A stretch of 64,000 nucleotides of DNA from Shewanella morhuae (lineage in GTDB: Bacteria; Pseudomonadota; Gammaproteobacteria; Enterobacterales; Shewanellaceae), in contig NZ_FTNN01000001.1 of the NCBI RefSeq assembly GCF_900156405.1, positions 1 through 64,000 on the forward strand. Direction: 5' to 3'. The notes below the pieces were generated by a model. It was given only the letters and a program-made list of their open reading frames with translations, searched no databases and had not been told where the DNA came from. This document shows, one piece after another, positions 37,315-45,878 of this stretch. A program made the position numbers and the translations under genes. The stretch's first letter is position 1; every line of letters starts with the position of its first letter.

Positions 37315-39927
37315 ATGGAAAATGTTAAAAAATTAACGGCTGTTTCTTTAGCTGTCGCGGCGGCTTTGCCTATGATGGCAAGCGCCGATGTGATGATTAC
37401 CGAGTATGTTGAAGGCAGCTCAAATAACAAAGCAATTGAACTTTATAACAGCGGCGATACGGCAATTGATCTTACAGGTTATAAACTGGTCCGTTATAAA
37501 GATGGTGCAACAACAGCATCAGATATGGTGGCACTCGATGGTCAATCGATCAAATCTAAATCCACTAAAGTCATTTTAAATACGGCTGGCGCAATTACGC
37601 TTCCTCAAGGCGTAGATAGTTACTCTGGTAGTTTAAGCTTTAATGGTGGTGATGCCGTTGCTCTACTTAAAGATGATGCAATTGTTGATATTATTGGCGA
37701 TGTGCCAACTCCTGTCGGTTGGGGATTAGACGTTACCCTAAAGCGTAAGTTAGATTCATTAATCGCCAATACAGTATTCAACGCGGCGCAGTGGGAACAA
37801 TTACCTAAAGATACCTTCTCCGGTTTAGGTTCACTAGACACGCCGGCAGAGCCAGAAACTCCCGTCTTTAGCTGCACTGGCGCTAAAATTGTGCCTATAT
37901 ATCAAGTGCAAGGTGCGGGCGAGTCTAGCCCGTATGTTTCTGAAGGAGTATTTGAATCTGAAGCTGAAGTGACTGTGCGCGGCGTAGTTACTGCCCGCGG
38001 CGAAAGTTTATTTAAAGGTTTTTATTTACAAGAAGTTAAGGGTGATAACTCACCGTATACCTCCGATGGCGTATTTGTATTCTTAGGTGAAGCCGTACCT
38101 GAATCGATTCAACCAGGAGTCGAAGTTTGCGTACAGGGTAAGGTAAAAGAATACTTTGGCTTAACTCAAATCGATATTAAGGCCGATAAAAAATTTGAAG
38201 TCGGCGCTAAAGGTGATGTTCCTGCCCCAGTACCATTTTATGTGGCCGATGGTGAAACGTTAGCCCAAGCGTTAGAGCGCTATGAAGGTATGAATGTTGT
38301 GTTAGATGCGGGTAGCGATCTTAAGATTAGCCGTACCTTTAGCTTTGACTATGCAGGTAGCCGCAACAACATGTTAGTGTCTTATCAAGCGCCTTTGATG
38401 AAACCAACACAGTTATACCCTGCACTTTCTGCTGAAGCGACAGCGTTAGTTAAGTCTAACCTCGAAAACCAACTTTTTATTGAGTCCGATTACAAACCTG
38501 CCGATGGCGAGATCCCATACTTCCCCGATTTCAACGTGGAAACGGGTTACATCCGTGTGGGCGATCAACTGACTAATCTGCAGGGTGTTATTGGTTATAG
38601 CTACGGCGCTTATCGTTTAGTGGCAACTAACAAAATTACAGCGGGTGATTTTATTCGTGGTGATGACAGAACCGATGCGCCCAGCGTTGCGACTAAAGGT
38701 GATATTCGCGTTGCCAGCTTTAACGTGTTGAACTTTTTTAACGATGTCGATGGTGGCAACACCAATCCATCTGGTAGCAATCGTGGCGCATTAACGCTTG
38801 AAGAAATGGTGTTGCAACGCACTAAAATTGTTAGCGCAATTACTGCCATGAACGCCGATATTGTTGGTTTGATGGAAATTGCTAACAACGGTTTTGGCGA
38901 AAAAAGCGCGATTAAGGATTTGGTTGATGCGCTGAATGACAAACAAACGCCTGAAAATGCTTATAGTTTTGTTGAAATTGCAGATGCCGATAAATATGAC
39001 GGTCAATACTTTGGTACTGACGCGATTACCGTCGGCATGTTATATCGTGGCGGCAAAGTGGCCTTAGCGGGCGCAGCCCAAACGATTATAACCCCTGAAC
39101 AACATGCTAGTGCTGGTTCTGTCACGCGCACTAAAGATGATAAAGCTGAGGTAAATCCGGGTAACGATGCTTACCAACGTCACAGCTTAGCGCAGGCATT
39201 TAAGATCCATAACGAATCCTTAACTGTTGTTGTTAACCATCTCAAATCTAAAGGTTCAGGATGCTTAGAAGATTGGATTAATTTCGAAGACTCAATTGAT
39301 CCAGCCGATCAACAGGGCAAGTGTAATGCTTTCCGTGTATCCGCGGCTAAAGTGTTGGGTGAAACGCTAAAAGACGTTAAGGGCGATATACTGGTGATTG
39401 GTGATATGAACGCCTACGGTATGGAAGATCCAATCCGAGTGCTGACTGACTTTGATGCGAGCAAGTCAGATCGTGACATCATGACGGCTTCTTGGACGAC
39501 GCTTGATGGCAAAGTGTTTGAACGCCAAGGTAGTAAGATTGAAAAAGGTTATGGCTTGATCAACCTCAACACTAAAGCTCATGGCGTAGGCACATATTCT
39601 TACAGCTATAACGGTGAGTTAGGTAACTTAGACCACGCTTTAGCTAATGCTAGCCTTGCTAATCGTTTAGTGGATATTGAGGATTGGCACATCAACTCAG
39701 TAGAATCTAACCTGTTTGAATATGGTAAAAAGTTCTCTGGTAAGTTGGCCAAATCTGAAAATGCTTTCTCGGCATCAGATCACGATCCTGTGATTGTTGC
39801 CTTAAGCTATCCTGCCCCTGTTGTGACCCCCACACCGACACCTAAACCTAAAAATGATGGCGGTGCTTTGGGCTACTTAGGCTTAGCCTTACTATCCTTG
39901 TTTGGTTTGCAGCGTCGCCGCCGTTAG
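37315..39927 (+). CDS. exeM: ExeM-type extracellular nuclease with GlyGly-CTERM tail
   Basis: An 870-residue secreted endonuclease. Parts in order: signal peptide (1-24); lamin-tail domain (about 25-150, ITEYVEGSSNNKAIELYN); OB-fold-like region (about 195-305); endonuclease/exonuclease/phosphatase domain (about 460-830) with RVASFNVLNFF, VNHLKSKGSG, IGDMNAYG, LDHALAN and catalytic SDHDPV; and a C-terminal GGALGYLGLALLSLFG plus RRRR, the GlyGly-CTERM signal processed by rhombosortase. In S. oneidensis ExeM is a divalent-cation-dependent nuclease involved in biofilm and use of extracellular DNA. The order after fkpA agrees with that genome as I remember it. Confidence 0.93.
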   Translation: MENVKKLTAVSLAVAAALPMMASADVMITEYVEGSSNNKAIELYNSGDTAIDLTGYKLVRYKDGATTASDMVALDGQSIKSKSTKVILNTAGAITLPQGVDSYSGSLSFNGGDAVALLKDDAIVDIIGDVPTPVGWGLDVTLKRKLDSLIANTVFNAAQWEQLPKDTFSGLGSLDTPAEPETPVFSCTGAKIVPIYQVQGAGESSPYVSEGVFESEAEVTVRGVVTARGESLFKGFYLQEVKGDNSPYTSDGVFVFLGEAVPESIQPGVEVCVQGKVKEYFGLTQIDIKADKKFEVGAKGDVPAPVPFYVADGETLAQALERYEGMNVVLDAGSDLKISRTFSFDYAGSRNNMLVSYQAPLMKPTQLYPALSAEATALVKSNLENQLFIESDYKPADGEIPYFPDFNVETGYIRVGDQLTNLQGVIGYSYGAYRLVATNKITAGDFIRGDDRTDAPSVATKGDIRVASFNVLNFFNDVDGGNTNPSGSNRGALTLEEMVLQRTKIVSAITAMNADIVGLMEIANNGFGEKSAIKDLVDALNDKQTPENAYSFVEIADADKYDGQYFGTDAITVGMLYRGGKVALAGAAQTIITPEQHASAGSVTRTKDDKAEVNPGNDAYQRHSLAQAFKIHNESLTVVVNHLKSKGSGCLEDWINFEDSIDPADQQGKCNAFRVSAAKVLGETLKDVKGDILVIGDMNAYGMEDPIRVLTDFDASKSDRDIMTASWTTLDGKVFERQGSKIEKGYGLINLNTKAHGVGTYSYSYNGELGNLDHALANASLANRLVDIEDWHINSVESNLFEYGKKFSGKLAKSENAFSASDHDPVIVALSYPAPVVTPTPTPKPKNDGGALGYLGLALLSLFGLQRRRR

Positions 39928-39970
39928 GCTGGCTTGTGCTCACAAGGTAAATTTGTGAGCTAAACTGATA

Positions 39971-39998
39971 AAAAAGGATGGGAAACCATCCTTTTTTT
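39971..39998 (+). terminator. terminator of exeM
   Basis: Stem AAAAAGGATGG / CCATCCTTTTT with GAAA loop and T-run, 43 nt past the stop; symmetrical enough to act on both strands. Confidence 0.9.
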
Positions 39999-40167
39999 AT
40001 TGTTTTTAACGCCTTATTTTTAGATATTGGTGTATTAATGACACCGGACAAATATATTTTGAATAGGCTTGGCATATCAAATACCGTGGTGATTTAGGTC
40101 TCTTTTAGCTTGATTTAGCCACTGTAGGTAGTTGCAGCCCTAGTCAGTTTGAGTCGCTTTTACACTT

Positions 40168-40197
40168 AGGTTAATAACATGAAGGTTAATAACATGA
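40168..40197. repeat. tandem 15-bp duplication
   Basis: Two perfect adjacent copies of AGGTTAATAACATGA, 76 bp before the thioesterase start. Probably a slippage duplication. The rest of 39999-40272 shows nothing else notable. Confidence 0.8.
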
Positions 40198-40272
40198 GTA
40201 TAAAGTAAATAAGTTGAACTTCATCCACTTCGCAGTAAACTGCAGATTGGTTTTATTGACTAGGAAGTTGCA

Positions 40273-40710
40273 ATGAGTATTTGGTTTAGACCCATCACCT
40301 TAGAAGATTGTGTGCGTTTAGACGCTGGGATGAGTGGTAAAGGCACATTAATGCAGACCTTAGGGATAGAAATTAGTGAGATTGGTGACGATTATTTAAA
40401 GGCAACGATGCCAGCAAGCCCAGCGGTACATAATCCTTTGGGCATAGTGCATGGCGGCGCGAATGTTGCTCTTGCTGAAACGGTTGCCAGTTATGCTGCA
40501 AATTTTGCGGTTGATTTTGAACAATATTATTGTGTTGGACAAGAGATTAACGCCAACCATCTACGTGCTTCTCGTAATGGCGTATTAACGGCTACAGCTA
40601 AGCCTATCCATTTGGGTAAACGTAGCTCAGTGTGGGAAATTTTAATCCACAACAGTGCGGGTGAATTGACGTGTATTTCTCGTATGACAGCAGCGGTTGT
40701 TAAACGCTAA
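40273..40710 (+). CDS. hotdog-fold acyl-CoA thioesterase (MenI/YdiI-like)
   Basis: A 145-residue PaaI/YdiI-type hotdog thioesterase. The active-site helix VHGGANVALAETVAS carries H60 and the catalytic E69 as in E. coli MenI/YdiI. The QEINANHLR segment is also typical. E. coli MenI hydrolyses 1,4-dihydroxy-2-naphthoyl-CoA in menaquinone synthesis, which would suit an organism respiring fumarate through menaquinol, but related YbdB acts on other acyl thioesters. GGAAG precedes the ATG. It is followed by the YgjV-like gene after 82 nt. Confidence 0.85.
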   Translation: MSIWFRPITLEDCVRLDAGMSGKGTLMQTLGIEISEIGDDYLKATMPASPAVHNPLGIVHGGANVALAETVASYAANFAVDFEQYYCVGQEINANHLRASRNGVLTATAKPIHLGKRSSVWEILIHNSAGELTCISRMTAAVVKR

Positions 40711-40792
40711 ACGCAATAGACTAGCCTACTGCCAGTAGTGTGAGTAGCGTATCAATCGTTTGATCTAAATAACATCTGATTAAGGATTCGCT

Positions 40793-41035
40793 ATGGATAG
40801 TGCAACAATTTGGGAATGGATTGGTTATTTAGCTTCGGTAGTAGTGGCAATTTCGCTGATGATGTCAAACATCAAAAAGTTACGCTGGTGGAATCTCATC
40901 GGCGCAGCTTTATTTGTGGCGTATGGTATCGCAATTAGTGCTTATCCCGTTGCCTTAGTTAACTTTTTTATCGTATTAATTGATGCGTATTATTTGATTA
41001 AGCTTTACCGTGAAACCGACTCACCCGCTCATTAA
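40793..41035 (+). CDS. small YgjV-like inner-membrane protein
   Basis: An 80-residue protein with three predicted helices (about 7-22, 29-45 and 48-70), including WIGYLASVVVAISLMMSNIKKLRWWNLIGA. This pattern recalls the YgjV/PQ-loop-like small inner-membrane family. Function unknown. AAGGA lies before the ATG. It is on the same strand as the thioesterase gene. Confidence 0.7.
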   Translation: MDSATIWEWIGYLASVVVAISLMMSNIKKLRWWNLIGAALFVAYGIAISAYPVALVNFFIVLIDAYYLIKLYRETDSPAH

Positions 41036-41065
41036 CCCCAATCTATACCTTCTGTTTGCTCGTAT

Positions 41066-41087
41066 CTAACCAGCCCCTAACCAGCCC
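41066..41087. repeat. tandem 11-bp duplication
   Basis: CTAACCAGCCC occurs twice head to tail, 31 bp after the stop of the preceding gene. Likely slippage; no function proposed. Confidence 0.75.
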
Positions 41088-41278
41088 CTTTGATTTTCGA
41101 TAGTCGCTTATCGCAGCTCTGGGGCAGCTTAGCTTACGCCATCGTTTAATTGTCTTATCGTAACAATGTTTAATCTTATTTGTAGATTGTTTGAATCTAC
41201 TTTAATCGCTTTATTGTTTTGCGGTGATTATCTATTCTTGCTCCATCGACAACACGTCGCCCGCCAAGGAGACAAGCC

Positions 41279-41332
41279 ATGGCTACTGTTTATGATCTAA
41301 TTGAAACGTGGTTAATTACCCATCAAGATTGA
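41279..41332 (+). CDS. 17-codon leader ORF upstream of catalase
   Basis: A short open frame MATVYDLIETWLITHQD with a near-consensus AAGGAG ribosome site (41265-41270, 8 nt spacing), better than that of the catalase gene itself. Its TGA (41330-41332) overlaps the GAGGAA ribosome site of catalase, whose ATG is 10 nt further. This geometry suggests translational coupling or a regulatory leader peptide. I do not recognise the peptide. Its expression is inference from the ribosome site and spacing. Confidence 0.55.
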   Translation: MATVYDLIETWLITHQD

Positions 41333-41342
41333 GGAACAAGAT

Positions 41343-42818
41343 ATGAGTCAACAGAATTTAACAAATCAGTACTTAACGAGCCAAAATGGTGCCCCCGTTG
41401 CAGACGATCAAAACTCTCTGTCAGCCGGTGAGCGCGGGCCTTTATTATTACAAGATTGGCATCTGATTGAAAAATTGGCCCATTTTAACCGTGAACGTAT
41501 TCCTGAGCGTATCGTGCATGCTAAAGGTACCGGTGTATATGGCACATTTACGCTGACGAAAGATTTAAGTGATTTTACCATTGCCGACCATTTCAATGGT
41601 GTGGGCAAGCAAACTGAAACCTTTATACGTTTCTCTACCGTGGGCGGCGAAATGGGTTCTGCCGATGCAGAACGCGATCCACGCGGCTTTGGTCTACGTT
41701 TTTATACTACTCGCGGTAATCACGATATTGTGGGTAACAATACGCCAACGTTTTTCATCCGTGATGGCATAAAGTTTCCTGACTTTATTCACACGCAAAA
41801 ACGTAATCCGCAGACCAACTTGAAAGATCCTCAGGCTATATGGGACTTTTGGTCGCTAAACCCTGAAGCCATGCATCAAGTTACGATTTTAATGTCGGAT
41901 CGTGGTATTCCGGCCAACTACCGTCAGATGCATGGTTATGGTTCACACACGTTCTCGCTATGGAATGCCAAGGGCGAACGTTTTTGGGTGAAGTTTCACT
42001 TTAAATCTCAGCAAGGCGTGGTCAACTTAACCAATGAGCAGGCAGATAAATTAAAAGGAATTGATCCTGATTCATCACAGCGCGATATGGTAGCGGCGAT
42101 TACTGATGGTAATTTCCCGCGCTGGAGTGTCAATGTACAGATTATGCCCGAGGCAGATGCGAATACTTACGCAATTAACCCATTCGATTTAACTAAGGTT
42201 TGGCCACATAGCGACTATCCATTGCTTGAGATTGGTGTGTTAGAACTGAATCGTATGCCACAAAACTACTTTGCTGAAGTTGAGCAAGTGGCATTGGCAC
42301 CGAGCAATTTAGTGCCCGGCATAGGCGCCTCGCCAGATAAAATGTTACAAGCGCGTTTGTTTGCCTATGCTGATGCTCAGCGTTACCGTATAGGTGCTAA
42401 CTACAACCAGTTACCGGTAAACTGCCCACACGCAGCTAAGGCAAATCATCATCAACGTGGCGGTGCTATGGCAGGTACACAATGCCCGTTTAGCCATAGT
42501 CAAACCGGTGGTGATGCTAGTCCCAACTATGGCCCAAACAGTACCCCATCGGCCTTAGTGGAACCGGTTAGCTTTACTGAGCCACCACTTCGATTAGAAG
42601 GTGAGGCTGCGCGTTATAGTCGTTATAACCAAGACGATTATACTCAGGCAGGTAATTTGTATCGCATCTTTAGTGAAGACGAGAAAGCACGTTTAGTAGC
42701 GACTATTTCAGGTTCACTGTGTCAGGCGAGTTTAGATGTGCAGCAACGCATGGTAGGGCATTTCACCCAAGCCGATGCTGATTACGGCCAACGTATAAAG
42801 CAAGCGTTAGGTTTATAG
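41343..42818 (+). CDS. katB: monofunctional haem catalase
   Basis: A 491-residue small-subunit clade catalase that converts hydrogen peroxide to water and oxygen. Catalytic H59 lies in RIVHAKGTGVYG, the distal Asn in DIVGNNTPTFFIRD, and the proximal haem ligand Tyr in RLFAYADAQRYR. No signal peptide, so cytoplasmic. The name katB follows the Shewanella catalase I recall after exeM; the family assignment is firm. The upstream 41036-41278 region carries a GATAG/TATCG-type inverted repeat at 41097-41112 that might be part of an OxyR site, but the match is weak. Confidence 0.94.
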   Translation: MSQQNLTNQYLTSQNGAPVADDQNSLSAGERGPLLLQDWHLIEKLAHFNRERIPERIVHAKGTGVYGTFTLTKDLSDFTIADHFNGVGKQTETFIRFSTVGGEMGSADAERDPRGFGLRFYTTRGNHDIVGNNTPTFFIRDGIKFPDFIHTQKRNPQTNLKDPQAIWDFWSLNPEAMHQVTILMSDRGIPANYRQMHGYGSHTFSLWNAKGERFWVKFHFKSQQGVVNLTNEQADKLKGIDPDSSQRDMVAAITDGNFPRWSVNVQIMPEADANTYAINPFDLTKVWPHSDYPLLEIGVLELNRMPQNYFAEVEQVALAPSNLVPGIGASPDKMLQARLFAYADAQRYRIGANYNQLPVNCPHAAKANHHQRGGAMAGTQCPFSHSQTGGDASPNYGPNSTPSALVEPVSFTEPPLRLEGEAARYSRYNQDDYTQAGNLYRIFSEDEKARLVATISGSLCQASLDVQQRMVGHFTQADADYGQRIKQALGL

Positions 42819-42851
42819 AGTATTAGTCATACTTATATAATGGCTTAAATG

Positions 42852-42886
42852 AAAAAACCGAGGTGATATTCACTCTCGGTTTTTTA
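42852..42886 (+). terminator. terminator of catalase
   Basis: Stem AAAAAACCGAG / CTCGGTTTTTT, 33 nt past the stop. Symmetric A and T tracts may also stop transcription from the - strand norVW operon. Confidence 0.9.
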
Positions 42887-42981
42887 CCTTTAAATAGCGC
42901 CCATTAAATAGCGTTCATTCGTTGATTAATAGGCAAGTAACGTCTAAATCAATGTCAAATTAGGTAATGCCAACGCCGTCA

Positions 42982-44148
42982 TTAAGCTGCAGCGAGCACA
43001 GTATTTGGGCTATTGAGTTGCTTTAATAATCCAAAAGCTTGTTTCATTTTATCTTCTGTTACGATAAATCCGAGTAACATTTCATCTGCATCTAATGCTT
43101 TAATACAGGTGCCTTGGGCATCAATATCGACTCGCCAGCGGTGAACGTTACTAACCGTAATACCGCCTAATTGCATCGGTAATAAGGGGGTTTTTACTTT
43201 AACGAGCATCGCAGGGAAATTCACCGCAGTGGCTTGATTTAACAAGGTGCTTGCCAGTGCGTTGGCACTCAGTAATGCTGGTTGCAAATAGGCCATACTT
43301 TGACCATTGATGTTAGCACAGTCTCCTAGTGCATAAATATCGCTATCACTTGTTTGTAAGTACTCATTAACTATGATGCCTTTATTGACCTCAAGACCCG
43401 CATTTTGCGCAAGTTGGCTGTTAGGTATTAGGCCTGCTGCGCAGATCACCGCATCACAAGTAAAGTGCAGGTCGTTATCGAGACTTACAGCAATACTGCT
43501 ATCTTGGTGTTGCAGTTGACTTACCCGAGTTTGTAATTGCACGGTTACCCCTTGCTTGGCTAACACCGCAGCAAGTTTTTGGCTTAGCATCTCAGGCAAT
43601 AAGTTTGCCATTAGACTTGCCTGCGGGTCGACTAAAAAGACCTGTTTACCCGCAGTCGCTAGATCCATTGCTAACTCAACTCCGACTAACCCCGCGCCGA
43701 TAACGAGTACTTTTGCTGCACTGCGTATATTGGCTTGGCAGGCTTGATACTCGCTTAAGCTGTTAAATGTATGAATAGCATTAATGGCATCGCCACTCAT
43801 TTTAGGAATAAAAGGCCGTGCGCCTGTAGCGAGCGCTAACTTCTCATAGGCGACTTCGCGGCCCTGAGTGCAAAAGACCACTTTGCGATCTTTGTCTATG
43901 TGAGTGACCTCACTGTGATTGAGCAAATCAATTTGTTGTTCTTTAGCAAACTCTGCGGCTGTTAATTTAATCAGATCTGCCGCCATTTGCTGGCGACTAA
44001 ATACATGGCTTAAATCTGGTTTATGGTATTCATCACCCGAGTCAGCGGTAATTAAGGTAATAGCCTGCTCAGTGTTTAATCGGCGTAGCGTTTTCACTAA
44101 TTGATACGCCGCAAAACCACTACCAATAATGACGATAGGTCTAGGCAT
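42982..44148 (-). CDS. norW: nitric oxide reductase FlRd-NAD(+) reductase NorW
   Basis: A 388-residue NADH:flavorubredoxin reductase of the pyridine nucleotide-disulfide family. It shows N-terminal FAD motif [12 protein letters not shown] (5-16), NAD motif [18 protein letters not shown], and the FAD site IYALGDCAN. It passes electrons from NADH to the rubredoxin domain of NorV. The ATG at 44148 overlaps the end of norV by 8 nt, so the two are translationally coupled in one operon. Confidence 0.95.
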   Translation of the reverse strand: MPRPIVIIGSGFAAYQLVKTLRRLNTEQAITLITADSGDEYHKPDLSHVFSRQQMAADLIKLTAAEFAKEQQIDLLNHSEVTHIDKDRKVVFCTQGREVAYEKLALATGARPFIPKMSGDAINAIHTFNSLSEYQACQANIRSAAKVLVIGAGLVGVELAMDLATAGKQVFLVDPQASLMANLLPEMLSQKLAAVLAKQGVTVQLQTRVSQLQHQDSSIAVSLDNDLHFTCDAVICAAGLIPNSQLAQNAGLEVNKGIIVNEYLQTSDSDIYALGDCANINGQSMAYLQPALLSANALASTLLNQATAVNFPAMLVKVKTPLLPMQLGGITVSNVHRWRVDIDAQGTCIKALDADEMLLGFIVTEDKMKQAFGLLKQLNSPNTVLAAA

Positions 44149-45655
44149 GGTTCACCTCACTTTTCTTTACCGCAAAGACGCTTTTACCAAGGCCACATTC
44201 AGGGCAGAGGAAGTCATCAGCCACTTGTGCCCAAGGTGTACCAGCCGCGACATCTTGATTGGGCTCACCGTCTTTAGGATCGTAAACCCATTGGCAAACA
44301 GTACAAATCATAGATTGTGCATCATCCACTACAAGGCTTGCATTTTTTGCTGGCGCTGGCGCTGGCGTAATGGCAGGTGCTGCGTTTTGATTAACGGCTT
44401 GACTAGGTTTAGACATAACCTGATTGATAATCGAACGACTATTTGCGCTGTCGAGTGGGCGCAATGCCCATTCTTTGGCAATACGTTGTCCGTGTTGACG
44501 GCATTCTTGCATCGCGTCACGATCAGGGCGCCATTTAACTTTTAAGCCGACAGAGGTTTCAAATCCAGCATCCATTAAACGGGTATGAATTCTATCGACA
44601 GCGCCACCATTCCAGCCATAACTACCGAAAGCTGCGGCTTTTTTATTACGAAAGCGTAAGCCAGTGATTTCTTCTAACATAGCGGCAATTTTAGGCATCA
44701 TCACGTTATTCATAGTGGATGAGCCCACCAAAATACCTTTAGATCTAAATGCTTGTGCTAGGATTTCATTTTTGTCATGGCGGGCAACGTTATATACTTT
44801 TACTGCAACATTTGGGTCAACATCATGAATACCTTGGGCAATGCCATCTGCCATCATGCGGGTGTTGTTTGACATAGAATCGTAGAAAATAGTGATGCGG
44901 TCTTCTTGATAAGCATCAGCCCAAGCCAAATACTGATGAATAATTTGCGCAGGATTGTCGCGCCACACAATACCGTGGGCTGTCGCAATCATATCTACTG
45001 GTAAATTAAAGCTTAATACTTCGTGAATTTTAGCGGTTACTAGGCTGCTAAATGGCGTTAAAATATTGGCATAGTAACGTAGACATTGTTCCATCAATTC
45101 ATTTTGGTCGACTTCATCGTTGAAAAGACGCTCATCACAATAATGTTGACCAAAGGCATCATTACTAAACAAAACCGCATCCTCAGTCAGATACGTCATC
45201 ATGCTATCAGGCCAATGCAGCATTGGCGCTTCAATAAAAATCAGTTGCTTACCATTACCAACATCGAGACTGTCGCCAGTTTTAACAGTAATGAAATTCC
45301 ATTCTGGATGGTGATGGTGACCTACGATAGAGTCGACAGCATTTTCAGTGCAATAAATCGGTGTATTAGGGATTTTGGTCATGAGAGCCGTTAGCGCGCC
45401 GGAGTGATCTTCTTCGGCATGATTCATCACAATATAATCGATATCGTTTAAATCAATTTCAGCTTCAAGGTTTTGTAAGAATTGCTGACTAAAGCGATGA
45501 TCAACCGTATCAATTAGCACGGTTTTTTCTTCGCGGATCAGATAACTGTTATAGCTCGTGCCTTTGGTGATTTTATATTCAGTACCATGAAAATCTTGAA
45601 CTTCCCAATCGCGTTGACCAACCCAGTGGATATTGTTTTTTACATGAATTGTCAT
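44141..45655 (-). CDS. norV: anaerobic nitric oxide reductase flavorubredoxin NorV
   Basis: A 504-residue flavodiiron NO reductase that reduces NO to N2O anaerobically. It has a beta-lactamase-like diiron domain with H79-x-E81-x-D83-H84 (HAEEDHSG) and further ligands in [20 protein letters not shown] and [10 protein letters not shown] flavodoxin domain begins near [18 protein letters not shown]. The C-terminal rubredoxin has C451, C454, C484 and C487. An Ala/Pro linker (about 415-437) makes it some 25 residues longer than the E. coli protein. It is first in norVW, behind a sigma-54 promoter and NorR sites. Confidence 0.97.
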   Translation of the reverse strand: MTIHVKNNIHWVGQRDWEVQDFHGTEYKITKGTSYNSYLIREEKTVLIDTVDHRFSQQFLQNLEAEIDLNDIDYIVMNHAEEDHSGALTALMTKIPNTPIYCTENAVDSIVGHHHHPEWNFITVKTGDSLDVGNGKQLIFIEAPMLHWPDSMMTYLTEDAVLFSNDAFGQHYCDERLFNDEVDQNELMEQCLRYYANILTPFSSLVTAKIHEVLSFNLPVDMIATAHGIVWRDNPAQIIHQYLAWADAYQEDRITIFYDSMSNNTRMMADGIAQGIHDVDPNVAVKVYNVARHDKNEILAQAFRSKGILVGSSTMNNVMMPKIAAMLEEITGLRFRNKKAAAFGSYGWNGGAVDRIHTRLMDAGFETSVGLKVKWRPDRDAMQECRQHGQRIAKEWALRPLDSANSRSIINQVMSKPSQAVNQNAAPAITPAPAPAKNASLVVDDAQSMICTVCQWVYDPKDGEPNQDVAAGTPWAQVADDFLCPECGLGKSVFAVKKSEVNHA

Positions 45656-45737
45656 AAATACACCTATTAGATAAGAAAGATACGTTAGAGGATCAGTATG
45701 TTATAGCCGCGGCTTAACTCTCTGCTTCCCTTAAGAT

Positions 45738-45753
45738 TGCACTTCTTATGCCA
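45738..45753 (-). promoter_or_regulatory. sigma-54 promoter of norVW
   Basis: On the - strand TGGCATAAGAAGTGCA has the -24 GG and -12 GC of sigma-54 promoters at the correct spacing (consensus TGGCAC-N5-TTGCA). It lies 83-98 nt upstream of the norV start and downstream of the NorR sites, as expected for an enhancer-dependent promoter. Confidence 0.8.
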
Positions 45754-45806
45754 AATCCGTAACTAATTGAAATATATCCATTATATATTTAAATGCAAAT
45801 GTCAGT

Positions 45807-45862
45807 GTCATTATGACCATTGATCGCGGTATCATAATGACAGTATTTATTGTCATTATGAT
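45807..45862. promoter_or_regulatory. three NorR-type enhancer sites
   Basis: Three copies of GTCATTATGA(C/T): 45807-45817 (+, perfect GT-N7-AC palindrome), 45831-45841 (reverse orientation) and 45852-45862 (+). Centres are 24 and 21 bp apart. E. coli norR-norV also has three NorR sites with the GT-N7-AC core. They lie 54 nt or more upstream of the sigma-54 promoter. The last site ends 16 nt before the norR start, implying autorepression. Confidence 0.8.
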
Positions 45863-45868
45863 ACCGCG
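45825..45868. repeat. perfect 18-bp inverted repeat in the norV-norR region
   Basis: Arms 45825-45842 and 45851-45868 are exact reverse complements, with an 8-bp spacer. They include NorR sites 2 and 3 plus six to seven further bases (CGCGGT/ACCGCG) not needed for NorR binding. The right arm ends 10 nt before the norR ATG. Confidence 0.95.
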
Positions 45869-45878
45869 AGTCTTTAAT

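Noticed and set aside
44129..44545. 138-codon + strand open frame opposite norV
   Set aside because: Antisense shadow of the rubredoxin end of norV; no ribosome site or family features.
45813..45878. ATG start for norR at 45813
   Set aside because: It would translate the NorR-site repeats; similarity to E. coli NorR begins only at 45879.
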